64,000 bases of DNA from the NCBI RefSeq assembly GCF_004364315.1, contig NZ_SOBR01000002.1, positions 434,001 to 498,000 on the forward strand, in the 5' to 3' direction. The notes beneath the pieces were generated by a model. The model saw nothing but the letters and a program-made list of their open reading frames with translations, ran no database searches and had not been told where the DNA came from. Of this stretch, positions 24,491 to 32,860 are shown piece by piece. How positions within the stretch are numbered: position 1 is the first letter of the stretch; each line of letters starts with the position of its first letter. Position numbers and translations under genes: made by a program. The DNA comes from Chromohalobacter marismortui. GTDB lineage: Bacteria; Pseudomonadota; Gammaproteobacteria; Pseudomonadales; Halomonadaceae.

Positions 24491-24572
24491 CCTATTCATC
24501 GCGAACAAGTTCGCTCCCACAGGTGCTTTGCCCATAGCTGGCCTTGCGGGAACGAACGTGTGGGAGGGAGCC
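24491..24572. repeat. REP/BIME-like inverted pair
   Basis: CGCGAACAAGTTCGCTCCCA (24500-24519) and an inverted, imperfect partner CGAACGTGTGGGAGGGAGC (about 24553-24571) share GCTCCCACA/TGTGGGAG cores. The layout resembles extragenic palindromic repeats of pseudomonads and relatives, lying between the convergent MFS and TonB-receptor genes. Confidence 0.5.
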
Positions 24573-24613
24573 CTAGCCCATCGGCGAGGTCCCTCCCTTG
24601 CGGCGGTATTGCC

Positions 24614-26746
24614 TCACCAGCGATAGCTCACCTTGGCCATGACCTCACGGCCCTGGTTGTAGAAGTCCGCCGTGCCGGAACCGACCACGTGCTGCTCGTC
24701 GAGCAGGTTGCTGACGTGGACGGTCAGGTCGGTATCGCGGATGAACTGGTAGCTGAAGGAAGCATCGAAGAGCGTCGTTGCCTCGCTTTTTGCCGTGTTG
24801 GCGGCATCGAAGTAGTAGGCGCCGAGATAGCGGGCGCCAAGCCCGAAGCTCATGTTGCGTTCCGGCAATGTGTAATGCGTCCACAGCGAGGCCATGTGCT
24901 TCGGCGTGGTGGTGAAGTCGTTGCCTTCCAGCGAGGTGCCGTCGCGGAGCGTACCGCGCAGTACCTCTGATTCCATGTAGGAATAGCCGCCGGTCAAGCT
25001 GAGGTTGTCGGTCAACTCGGCCTTGGCTTCCAGATCCAGCCCGCGTACCCGCGATTCACCGATGGTTTCGCGCTCGATGGTGCCGTTGTCCTGCACGACC
25101 GCGATGGTGACATCATCCTTGTTCAGCTCGTAGACCGCCGCCGAGAACAGCGCATTCATGCCGAAGGGCGCGTACTTCACGCCGAGTTCGTACTGCTCGC
25201 CACGTTCGGGCGTCACGCCGATCTCGGGGGGCGCGACCGATTCCGCATAGCTGATATAGGAGGAAACCTCGTCGGTGACCTTATAGGTCAATGCGCCTCG
25301 CAGGGAGATTTCCGAGAAGTCACCCGAAGACGCGGTGTCGGTGAGCAGGTTGGTGCTGGAAAGCTCGAGATGGTCGTTGCGCACCCCCGCCGTGACGATG
25401 ACACGGTCGTAGAAGGACAGGTTCTGGGTCACGAAGACCGCCCGCGTCTCGTAGTCGCGTCGCTCGGCATTGTAGACGCTCAGACTGCTCGGCGGACCGC
25501 TGTAGACGGGGTCCGCGATATCGATGGGGCTTGCCGGCGCGTAAACCGAGGTCTCTTCGCTGGACGCATCGCGATACTCGACCCCCGCCAGGGTGCTGCT
25601 GTCGATGACGTCGAAGCTGGCATCGTATTGCAGGATGGCGTTGCCGATCAGCTCCTGGGCGTCGCTGTCGGTGCCGATATAACTGCGGTCCACCACCGTG
25701 CCGACACGGTCGACGCTGTCCGTCAGATAGACGTAGCCGAAGTCGTCGGTCAGGTCGCTGTAGCGCAGGTTGCTCCGCAGGGTCAGGCCGTTGCCGAAAT
25801 CATGAGTGAGCATGCCGGTGGCGCTGGTCCGCTCGACATCGTGAAAGTTGTAGGCCGGCTCACCGAAGAATTCGCTGCGATCGTATTCCCGGTCGAACGG
25901 ATAGCCGCCGCTGTTGGGGGTGTTGTCGCGGTTCAGGTAATCGAGGATCAGCGTCGCCGAGGTACTCTCCGTCGGTTCCCAGGTCAGCCCGCCCATCAGG
26001 AACTCGCTGTCGTCCCGGGAGTGATCGTATTCACGCTCGCTGTCCTTGACCTTGCCGGTGATGCGGTACGCCAGGGTCTGGCTGTCGTTCAGCGTGTCGC
26101 CCACGTCGAGGCCGACCTCCTTGCGAGCGAAGGAGCCGTACCCCACGTAGCCTTCACCGAATGACTCGAACCGCGGCCGCTTGCTCACGAAGTTGACCGA
26201 CCCACCCGGGTCCGCCGGGCCGAACAGGGTGGAATTGGCACCCCGCAGCACCTCGACGCGCTCATAGGCGTAGGGTTCCTCGCGAACGCCGCGCATCGAG
26301 CCCAGCGTCAGCCCATCGCGGTAGCTGGTGGCCTGGAAGCCACGGATCTTGAAGTAGTCGTTGCGGTCGTCGGTGGCATAGTACCCGGTCATGATGCCCG
26401 GCGTGTATTGCAGGACGTCCTCGGTGGTGGTGGCGTTGCGTTGCTCGATCTCCTTTTCGGTGATGACCGAGACGGAAGCGGGGGTGTCCTGGATGCTGGT
26501 CGCGACCTTGCCGCCCATCCAGAGTTCCCGCGCCACGATGGTGCTCGTATTGTCGTCACGCAGGGCCTGCGCGTTGACGATAACGGGCGCGAGGCGATAA
26601 TCCTGCTCATCGCCATCGCCGGCACCTGTTTCTTGCGCGTTGGCGCCTGCGGGAAAGGCCATCAGCGGCGCGCAGCAGAGCAGTGCGGTGGTGGTCCCCT
26701 GCCAACGTACCCCTGCCATGCGCGGTTCTTGCTTGTCGTTCGCCAT
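24614..26746 (-). CDS. TonB-dependent siderophore receptor
   Basis: This 710-residue outer-membrane receptor has a signal peptide ending near AGANAQ, a plug domain (SIQDTPASVSVITEKEIEQR, RGFQ, then FGPADPGGSVNFVSKRP at about 185) and a 22-strand barrel finishing in the C-terminal Trp of KVSYRW. The plug/barrel spacing matches ferrichrome/hydroxamate-type receptors (FhuA/FoxA-like). It imports Fe(III)-siderophore using TonB energy. The ligand cannot be fixed from sequence. No siderophore synthesis genes are adjacent. A weak Fur-like site lies about 110 bp upstream. Confidence 0.93.
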   Translation of the reverse strand: MANDKQEPRMAGVRWQGTTTALLCCAPLMAFPAGANAQETGAGDGDEQDYRLAPVIVNAQALRDDNTSTIVARELWMGGKVATSIQDTPASVSVITEKEIEQRNATTTEDVLQYTPGIMTGYYATDDRNDYFKIRGFQATSYRDGLTLGSMRGVREEPYAYERVEVLRGANSTLFGPADPGGSVNFVSKRPRFESFGEGYVGYGSFARKEVGLDVGDTLNDSQTLAYRITGKVKDSEREYDHSRDDSEFLMGGLTWEPTESTSATLILDYLNRDNTPNSGGYPFDREYDRSEFFGEPAYNFHDVERTSATGMLTHDFGNGLTLRSNLRYSDLTDDFGYVYLTDSVDRVGTVVDRSYIGTDSDAQELIGNAILQYDASFDVIDSSTLAGVEYRDASSEETSVYAPASPIDIADPVYSGPPSSLSVYNAERRDYETRAVFVTQNLSFYDRVIVTAGVRNDHLELSSTNLLTDTASSGDFSEISLRGALTYKVTDEVSSYISYAESVAPPEIGVTPERGEQYELGVKYAPFGMNALFSAAVYELNKDDVTIAVVQDNGTIERETIGESRVRGLDLEAKAELTDNLSLTGGYSYMESEVLRGTLRDGTSLEGNDFTTTPKHMASLWTHYTLPERNMSFGLGARYLGAYYFDAANTAKSEATTLFDASFSYQFIRDTDLTVHVSNLLDEQHVVGSGTADFYNQGREVMAKVSYRW

Positions 26747-26850
26747 GCTCGGGTCCCTTGATGATTCGGCAACCTGCTTGGATCGCCTTATGTTTTTTGG
26801 ACTGCGTCATAGTGTGTGAGGTCACCCTCACCCACTCAACGCGAAAGTCA

Positions 26851-26884
26851 TTGATAGTATTTTTCATTTGCATTCATTGCAATC
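26851..26884 (-). promoter_or_regulatory. Possible Fur box region upstream of the siderophore receptor
   Basis: An AT-rich stretch reads, on the minus strand, GCAATGAATGCAAATGAAAA followed by ATACTATC. It loosely fits three NATWAT-type Fur hexamers. Placement about 105-140 bp before the receptor start and the gene's function favour it; the match is imperfect. Confidence 0.3.
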
Positions 26885-27044
26885 AGATCCGCTCTTCCAC
26901 GAACGCCTCGATCCATCTTGGAGCTCCTCCGTTCCCTGACTTTGCCCCGTGGGACGGACGCCCCCCCCGGTGAGGGTGTTCCTGTCGCGGCTCGGCAAAA
27001 TGCTAGACTGAGGGCTTCGCCATGATCGGAGCATCTTCGTCGCC

Positions 27045-28391
27045 ATGTCCGCCGTCACGCCCAATGCCCTGTCCGTCAGTGAACTCAACCGCCAGGCCCG
27101 CCTGATGCTGGAGCGGGGGTTCGGAGAATGCTGGGTGGAGGGGGAAGTCTCGGGGGTGGCGCGGCCGGCGTCGGGGCATATCTATTTCACGCTCAAGGAC
27201 GACCGCGCCCAGTTGCGCTGCGCGTTCTTCCGCAACCGGGCACGCTTGATGCGGACGCCGCTCAAGGACGGCGACCGGCTACGGGTGCGCGGGCGCGTGT
27301 CGGTATTCGAGCCACGTGGCGACTATCAGTTGATCGTCGAGGCGGTGCAGGCATCCGGGGAAGGCGAACTGCTGGCGGCGTTCGAGCGGCTCAAGGCGAA
27401 GCTGTCCGCCGAGGGCGTCTTCGCCAACGCGCGGCCGCTGCCCTGCCCGCCCCGTCACCTGGCCATCATCACCTCGCCCACCGGCGCGGCGATTCGTGAC
27501 GTGCTGGCGGTGTTACGCCGCCGTTGGCCGTCGCTGGAGGTGACGATCCTGCCGGTGCCGGTGCAGGGGCGCGAGGCGCCGCCGGCGATCATTCGTGCCA
27601 TCGCCCAGGCCAATCAACGCGCTCAGTCGCCGGGCGATACTGTCGATGCATTGCTCGTCACCCGCGGCGGCGGCAGCCTGGAGGATCTGTGGGCGTTCAA
27701 CGATGAGCACCTGGCGCGGGCGATCCATCACTCCCGCCTGCCGGTGATGTCGGCGGTGGGGCATGAAGTGGATGTCACGCTGGCGGATTTCGCCGCCGAC
27801 GAGCGCGCCCCCACGCCGTCCGCCGCCGCCGAGCGACTGGTACCCGACTGGCGCGAGTGGCGAGCGCAGCTGCAAGCCGCCGAACGCGGCCTGGCACGCG
27901 CCATGCAGGCACGCCTGGAGCGCGACGGTCAGCGCCTCGATCATGCCCGGGCGCGGCTACGGCATCCCGGTGAACGCCTGGCCGAGCAACGTCGGCGCCT
28001 GGAGAGTTGGGACACGCGGCTGCGGCTTGCCATGCGGCGGCGACTCGACCGCGAGCATCAGCATCACGAGACGCTGACGCGCCGCGTGGAACGCCAGGAT
28101 CCGCGCCTTGCCATCGAGACGTATCGGCAACGCCTGACGACACTGGAACGTCAGCTGCATGCCGCCCTGCCGCGCCGCCTCGAGCAGTCGCGGGAACGCC
28201 TCGAGGCCCTGGCCCGCGAGCTCAATGCGGTCAGCCCGCTGGCGGTGCTGGGTCGCGGTTATGCCATTCTCGAGGACGACGAGCGCCATATCGTGCGTCA
28301 CGCCCATGACACCCAGCCCGGCCAGACCCTCACCGCGCGACTCGGCGAGGGGCGGTTGAAGGTGGAGGTGAAGCGTCGTTTCAAGCGTTAG
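27045..28391 (+). CDS. xseA: Exodeoxyribonuclease VII large subunit
   Basis: This 448-residue protein has an N-terminal OB-fold (residues 8-105: SVSELNRQARLMLERGFGEC, GHIYFTLKDDRAQLRCAFFR) and then the catalytic domain with GGGSLEDLWAFNDEHLARAI and SAVGHEVDVTLADFAADERA. A long helical region and the C-terminal VLGRGYAIL segment complete it. With XseB it degrades single-stranded DNA to oligonucleotides. The ATG at 27045 fits the family start (SALSVSELN-type). It is convergent with glrR, with about 30 bp between the stops. Confidence 0.95.
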   Translation: MSAVTPNALSVSELNRQARLMLERGFGECWVEGEVSGVARPASGHIYFTLKDDRAQLRCAFFRNRARLMRTPLKDGDRLRVRGRVSVFEPRGDYQLIVEAVQASGEGELLAAFERLKAKLSAEGVFANARPLPCPPRHLAIITSPTGAAIRDVLAVLRRRWPSLEVTILPVPVQGREAPPAIIRAIAQANQRAQSPGDTVDALLVTRGGGSLEDLWAFNDEHLARAIHHSRLPVMSAVGHEVDVTLADFAADERAPTPSAAAERLVPDWREWRAQLQAAERGLARAMQARLERDGQRLDHARARLRHPGERLAEQRRRLESWDTRLRLAMRRRLDREHQHHETLTRRVERQDPRLAIETYRQRLTTLERQLHAALPRRLEQSRERLEALARELNAVSPLAVLGRGYAILEDDERHIVRHAHDTQPGQTLTARLGEGRLKVEVKRRFKR

Positions 28392-28421
28392 ACACTGTCT
28401 GAAAACTGCCGCCGCGTGAAT

Positions 28422-29822
28422 TCAGCGCTGGGCGCGGCGCGATGGCGTGTCGTCGTTCTGCGCCGACTGCGGGTGGGTACTGGGCTTGAAGCTGCTGGGT
28501 TCCAGATCGTGGCGCGCCAGCAGCTTGTAGAAGTCGGTACGGTTGCGCCCGGCGATGCGCGCGGCCTGGGTGACGTTGCCCTCGGTGATCTTCAGCACCT
28601 TGACCAGATAGCTGCGTTCGAAGCCCGCGCGCGCCTCGTTGAACGAGGGCAGCGCGTTTTCCTCGGCCGCCAGCGCCTGGGCCACCAGGGCTTCGGGGAT
28701 GATCGGCGAGCTGGTCAGCGCCACGCACTGCTCGACCACGTTGACCAGCTGGCGCACGTTGCCCGGCCAGGCGCTGGAGGCCAGCAGGTTGAGCGCCTCC
28801 GACGAGAAGCCTTTGACGAAGGGCTTGTGGCGCTCGGCGGCCTGCCCCACCAGGTACTTGGCCAGTAGCGGCACGTCTTCGGCACGCTCCTTGAGGGCCG
28901 GCAGCTTGAGGTTGACGACGTTGAGGCGGTAATAAAGGTCCTCGCGGAAGTCGCCTTCATGCATGGCACGGTCGAGGTCGCGGTGCGTGGCGGAGATGAT
29001 GCGCACGTCGATGGGCACCGAGGTGGTCGAGCCCAGCGGGCGGATCTGGCGTTCCTGCAGCGCGCGCAGCAGCTTGACCTGCAAGGACAGCGGCATGTCG
29101 CCGATCTCGTCGAGGAACAGGCTGCCGCCGTTGGCGGCGAGAAACAGCCCCTCGTGCTGGCTCACCGCGCCGGTGAAGGCGCCCTTGGCGTGGCCGAACA
29201 GCTCGCTTTCCAGCAACTGCTCGGGCAGCGCGCCGCAGTTGATGGCCACGAAGGGCTTGTCGGCGCGTCCGCTCGCCTGATGGATGGCATTGGCCAGCAG
29301 TTCCTTGCCCGAGCCGGAGGCCCCGGTGATCAGCACGCTGACATCGGAGGCCGCCACCATGCGCGCCTGCTCGAGGATGCGTTCCATCTGCGGGCTGCGG
29401 GTGATGATCTCGGCACGCCAGGCATCGTCGCCGGCGCCATGCGTGCTCGCCGTCTGTGACAGGGCCTCCTCGATGGCGGCGAACAGTTCGTCGCGGTCCA
29501 CCGGCTTGGTGAGGAAGCTGAACACCCCCTGACGCGTGGCACTCACCGCGTCCGGGATCGAGCCATGCGCGGTGAGAATGATCACCGGCATGCCCGGCGC
29601 ACGGCGCTGCAGTTCATGAAACAGTGCCATGCCGTCCATTTCATCCATGCGCAAATCGGAGAGCACCAGATCGGGACGGTCCTCGGTCAGGCAATCCAGT
29701 GCCTGGCGTCCGCTTTCAGCGGTGGTCACGCGGTAACCTCGACTTTCCAGGCGCATGCCCAGCAACTTGAGCAGGCTAGGGTCGTCATCGACCAGCAGAA
29801 TATGCGCAGCGGCGTGCTTCAC
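28422..29822 (-). CDS. glrR: GlrR (QseF) sigma-54-dependent response regulator
   Basis: This 466-residue NtrC-type activator has a receiver domain with Asp56 (LVLSDLRMDEMDGM), a sigma-54 AAA+ domain with Walker A GASGSGKELLANAI, the sigma-54 contact loop GAFTGA and Walker B SLFLDEIGDM, and a C-terminal Fis-type helix-turn-helix (NVTQAARIAGRNRTDFYKLL). I chose GTG at 29822 because AAGGAG lies 6 nt upstream and the resulting N-terminus aligns with E. coli GlrR. The longer ATG frame begins at 29867 inside qseG. It should activate the sigma-54 promoter found upstream of glrK. Confidence 0.92.
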   Translation of the reverse strand: MKHAAAHILLVDDDPSLLKLLGMRLESRGYRVTTAESGRQALDCLTEDRPDLVLSDLRMDEMDGMALFHELQRRAPGMPVIILTAHGSIPDAVSATRQGVFSFLTKPVDRDELFAAIEEALSQTASTHGAGDDAWRAEIITRSPQMERILEQARMVAASDVSVLITGASGSGKELLANAIHQASGRADKPFVAINCGALPEQLLESELFGHAKGAFTGAVSQHEGLFLAANGGSLFLDEIGDMPLSLQVKLLRALQERQIRPLGSTTSVPIDVRIISATHRDLDRAMHEGDFREDLYYRLNVVNLKLPALKERAEDVPLLAKYLVGQAAERHKPFVKGFSSEALNLLASSAWPGNVRQLVNVVEQCVALTSSPIIPEALVAQALAAEENALPSFNEARAGFERSYLVKVLKITEGNVTQAARIAGRNRTDFYKLLARHDLEPSSFKPSTHPQSAQNDDTPSRRAQR

Positions 29823-29850
29823 GTCTTTCTCCTTGGGCTCACTCGCACCG

Positions 29851-30381
29851 TCATGGCGATTGCTCATGGCGCGAATTGATACTCTGTTCGATGGCCGTCA
29901 GGGCGTCGAGTTTCTCGGCGAGTTCATCGCGCTCTCGCATCAACGCCTGGCGGCGCGATTCGCTCTTGACCAAGTCGGCGGCCAGGGCCCGGCGACGCTC
30001 GAGACCATTGAGCCACTGTTGCAGCAAGGGCTGCAGGCGGCTCGGCGCCGCCGAAATCTCCGCCTTGTAAAGCTCTGATGCCTGTTCCCAGCCATCGCGC
30101 TCCCCCCACGCCAGTACCGTGGCGCGCGCCAGCTTGAGATGCGGCATATCGCCGTCCAGGCGCGTCAGCATGATCTGGCGCCATTCGCCATCCCCGCGTT
30201 GCGCCGCCAGCCCGAAGGCGACCCAGTCATCCATCAGGCAGACGTTATCCGCCAACGTGGGAATGTCATCATTGCAGGACGTGATCGCGGCTGCCGGCGG
30301 GGACGTGTCTTGTGTCATCCACTGGCACCCGGTCAGCAGCGAGCCAGCGCACAATGCCACTAGCAGCATCCGGATGTTCAT
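29851..30381 (-). CDS. qseG: QseG-like outer-membrane lipoprotein
   Basis: This 176-residue lipoprotein has a lipobox (AGSLLTGCQW, Cys19). A short cysteine-containing domain (ITSCNDDIPTLADNVCLMDD, WVAFGLAAQRG) is followed by a coiled C-terminus (RRQALMRERDELAEKLDAL). Position between glrK and glrR and the overall layout match QseG/YfhG, which in enterobacteria interacts with the kinase QseE/GlrK and tunes signalling. Its start overlaps glrK by 4 nt. Identity rests on context plus size. Confidence 0.8.
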   Translation of the reverse strand: MNIRMLLVALCAGSLLTGCQWMTQDTSPPAAAITSCNDDIPTLADNVCLMDDWVAFGLAAQRGDGEWRQIMLTRLDGDMPHLKLARATVLAWGERDGWEQASELYKAEISAAPSRLQPLLQQWLNGLERRRALAADLVKSESRRQALMRERDELAEKLDALTAIEQSINSRHEQSP

Positions 30382-31898
30382 GCGTTCGAGTTCCTTGCGT
30401 CTAGCGCCGGTGTCGTCGTGGCCGGCGTCGTTATGGAGGCGTCGTCGCCATCGGTTCCTTCCGCCGGCGGCGTCACGTCGGGCAGTGTCAGTCGAAAGCA
30501 GACCGGGAAGGTCTCATCCTCGACCAACTCCAGGCGTCCATTTTGAACCCTGGCGCAATCGGCCGCTACAGACAAGCCGATGCCGGATCCCTTGAGGGCG
30601 CCCTGGCGCCGCATGCGGCCTTGATAGAACGCCTCGAAGAGACGCGAACGGTCGTCATCGTCGATGGGCTCGCCGCTATTGGCGACATCGACCACCAGCC
30701 AGGACGCATGTTGCCAGGCACGTAGCGCCAAATGGCCGTTATCCTCACCGTACGCAATGGCATTGGAAATCAGGTTATCCAGAATCCGCGCCGTGCGATC
30801 CCGGTCCGCCCGCCAGGGCAAGGGCGTATGCCGGGGCCAGTCAACGTGCATGCCCTTCTTGTCGAGCGCCAAGCGATGCTTGGTGAGCACTTCCTGGATC
30901 ACCGTGACCAGGTCGAAACGCGTCACGTTGAGACCACGGCTGTGCTGCATGAGATTATAGTCGAGCAACTGCTCGATCAGCGCCTGAAGTTCCTGACCAC
31001 TGACATCGATCAAGCCGACGATCTCCTGCTGTCGCTCGCTCAATGCTCCGGCGACTCCGTCGGAGAGCAGGGCCGTGCCTTCGCGCACGCTGGCCAGCGG
31101 TGTCTTCAACTCGTGAGACATATGGCGTAGAAACTGCTGCTTCTGGGCCTCCAGCTCGGTGAGACGCCCCGAGAGCCATGTCAGTCGCTCGCCCAGGCTG
31201 ACCAGTTCCGCTGGCCCTTGGATATGCTGCGGCGAGGCCGGTTCCATGCCGCTGCCCAGGCTCAATATCCGCCGCTCGAGCTGACGGATGGGACGAATGA
31301 TCAGACAGGTGAAGATCAACATCAGTCCCAGGCTGACCGAGACCAACGCGGCGGTCTGCATCCATAGCTGCGTGCGCACGGTGCTGGCACGCTCACGGAT
31401 GTTCTCGATGCGCGCATCGATGAGCGTATTGATCGCCTGGCGCACGTTTTCCGTACGTTCCGAGAAGTCGCGGAAGATCGCCAATCGGGCGTGGAATTCG
31501 TCGGCCGGCAATTGCGTCAGTTCATTGAGTTGGTTCAATTGCTCACGCAAGCGGGGAATGTCGGGATTATCGGGCAGCAAGGGGGCAAGCGTGTCGAGCA
31601 ACTCCGCGTAACGCTGGGACTTCTCGTTGTAGATGCTGAGCAATCCCGCCTGCTCGAGCACCGCATATTGGCGAGCGCTGCGCTCCATTTCCAAGGCCAG
31701 ATTGCTCAAGGTGCGGGCGCGACGAGTTTGCTCCACCGCCTGGCGCGCGCTGACATCGGCCAACGACGACAGCTCGGAAAGGGCCTGGCCGGCCTGGAAC
31801 ATGAGTACGGCAATCGGCAGCATCACCATCACGAAGGCGAGCAATACCAATTGCAACAACGAACGAGGACGCCAGCGGCGGGAGACCCGAGTGGTCAT
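30378..31898 (-). CDS. glrK: GlrK (QseE) sensor histidine kinase
   Basis: This 506-residue kinase has a first membrane helix after RWRPRSLLQLVLLAFVMVML, a helical periplasmic domain with LEMERSARQYAVLEQAGLLS as in E. coli GlrK, and a second helix near 190-212. A HAMP linker and FLRHMSHELKTPLASVREGT (phospho-His) follow, then N/G boxes (NLISNAIAYG, GSGIGLSVA). I favour ATG at 31898 because the N-terminus then matches E. coli length. ATG at 31934 adds 12 residues and cannot be excluded. It is the first gene of glrK-qseG-glrR. Confidence 0.9.
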   Translation of the reverse strand: MTTRVSRRWRPRSLLQLVLLAFVMVMLPIAVLMFQAGQALSELSSLADVSARQAVEQTRRARTLSNLALEMERSARQYAVLEQAGLLSIYNEKSQRYAELLDTLAPLLPDNPDIPRLREQLNQLNELTQLPADEFHARLAIFRDFSERTENVRQAINTLIDARIENIRERASTVRTQLWMQTAALVSVSLGLMLIFTCLIIRPIRQLERRILSLGSGMEPASPQHIQGPAELVSLGERLTWLSGRLTELEAQKQQFLRHMSHELKTPLASVREGTALLSDGVAGALSERQQEIVGLIDVSGQELQALIEQLLDYNLMQHSRGLNVTRFDLVTVIQEVLTKHRLALDKKGMHVDWPRHTPLPWRADRDRTARILDNLISNAIAYGEDNGHLALRAWQHASWLVVDVANSGEPIDDDDRSRLFEAFYQGRMRRQGALKGSGIGLSVAADCARVQNGRLELVEDETFPVCFRLTLPDVTPPAEGTDGDDASITTPATTTPALDARNSNA

Positions 31899-32097
31899 GA
31901 GCGCGATTCTATGCAGAAGTAGGGTGGATGCCATGTCAGCTTATCCGCATAGGATAACAGAGTTGCGTTTGCATGCCGGTCTTCGCATCACTACACCGGT
32001 TCGAAGCAAGGGAACCTTCCCAGCAAGGTAACGTCCCGTCCAGTCCATGCACACTCGCCACATTCACCCGATGCACGACGGCATCAGCAAGACGCGC

Positions 32098-32125
32098 AAA
32101 AAAAGTGGGCCGGAAAGACCGGCCC
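32098..32125 (-). terminator. Intrinsic terminator of the candidate RNA
   Basis: On the minus strand GGGCCGG, a 5 nt loop and CCGGCCC are followed by A-C and then seven T. No protein gene ends upstream of it on this strand before argA, 735 bp away, so it must serve a transcript starting in this gap or an argA read-through. Confidence 0.85.
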
Positions 32126-32546
32126 AAGGTACGCAGGGAACTGAAGGGTCAAGTGAACACTCTCGAACATCCACCTGGCTGAACTCTCGAGAGTGATCGA
32201 GGGGCTCGAAAGCCCACGAAGCCATGAGGTCCATACATTGCCAGGAAAAGGCCCTCATGTTGACGGCAGAGCCGCCACTTCGTTTCGTGTGCCACGTCGC
32301 CAAGGGGCGGCGCGGCGATGTTAGCCCCCGAAGGGGGTGGCATCCATGCCTGGGCATCCTTGCCCTTTTGGTACCCTTCCATGCCCGAAGGCGGTACCCG
32401 TCTCATCGCAACCTAAGTCACACATCGCGTGGAGCAGACACTGATCGATCCAACCTGGACTCAACGCACAGGGTGGTGGTCGAAACGCCCTGGGTTGGTC
32501 GATCAAGAAACGGTTCGAGCCGTGTTGAACCGTTTCCCGTTGCTCA
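32098..32546 (-). ncRNA. Candidate sigma-54/GlrR-controlled structured RNA upstream of glrK (glmY position)
   Basis: Between glrK and argA no credible protein frame exists on either strand. The minus strand carries a -24/-12 promoter (32572-32557) whose start would be near 32546, and an intrinsic terminator ending at 32098, predicting about 450 nt. The interval folds by eye into several stems: AAACGGTTC with GAACCGTTT (32508-32535); a 13 bp stem GGTTGGTCGATCA with TGATCGATCCAACC, one bulge (32442-32505); a CCCCC-TTCG-GGGGG hairpin (32324-32338); and GGGCTTTCGAGCCC near 32200. In E. coli glmY lies at the same place and is driven by sigma-54 and GlrR. This RNA is longer than GlmY (about 180 nt), and no primary-sequence identity to GlmY is claimed. 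Confidence 0.65.
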
Positions 32547-32556
32547 CCCCATGTAT

Positions 32557-32572
32557 TGCGATTGCCGTGCCA
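32557..32572 (-). promoter_or_regulatory. Sigma-54 (-24/-12) promoter
   Basis: Minus-strand TGGCACG-GCAA-TCGCA fits the consensus TGGCACG-N4-TTGCW with a single mismatch and the required GG-N10-GC spacing. An A/T-rich tract (about 32573-32610) lies upstream, as expected where DNA bends between activator and polymerase. Confidence 0.7.
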
Positions 32573-32744
32573 GTTTTTAAAAAACAATTTAAAAACAGAT
32601 ACTTGAAAAACACTTCTTCACGCCAACAGCGCACGCCAGGCGCTGACAGCGCGATTAACGGGCATCAGGGTGCCGATAACGTCGCCACTGACCAACGCTC
32701 TTTCGCCGATATACATAAAAACCAATAAAAACAGATAGTTAAAA

Positions 32745-32762
32745 TGTCTCTCTTTGGAGACA
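32745..32762. promoter_or_regulatory. GlrR/QseF-type enhancer site TGTC-N10-GACA
   Basis: TGTC-TCTCTTTGGA-GACA is a perfect match to the dyad bound by GlrR upstream of E. coli glmY. It lies about 200 bp upstream of the expected start of the candidate RNA, a normal enhancer distance for sigma-54 promoters. GlrR itself is encoded 3 kb downstream. Confidence 0.7.
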
Positions 32763-32860
32763 GTCCGCCGGATGGACGCGACACTGCATGCCGGCGAATG
32801 GGCGAGCCTGGGGGCCGCCTTGCCGTCGCACGGCGGCACAGGGCGGCACAGGGCAAGGTC

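Noticed and set aside
32098-32546. RNase P RNA or tmRNA as identity of the structured RNA
   Set aside because: The universally conserved RNase P segment (GAGGAAAGTCC type) and the tmRNA ends and tag codons are not found.
32064-32587. Short minus-strand frames of 85-97 codons inside the glrK-argA gap
   Set aside because: They overlap one another in different frames, have no ribosome sites or family-like sequence and coincide with strong RNA stems.
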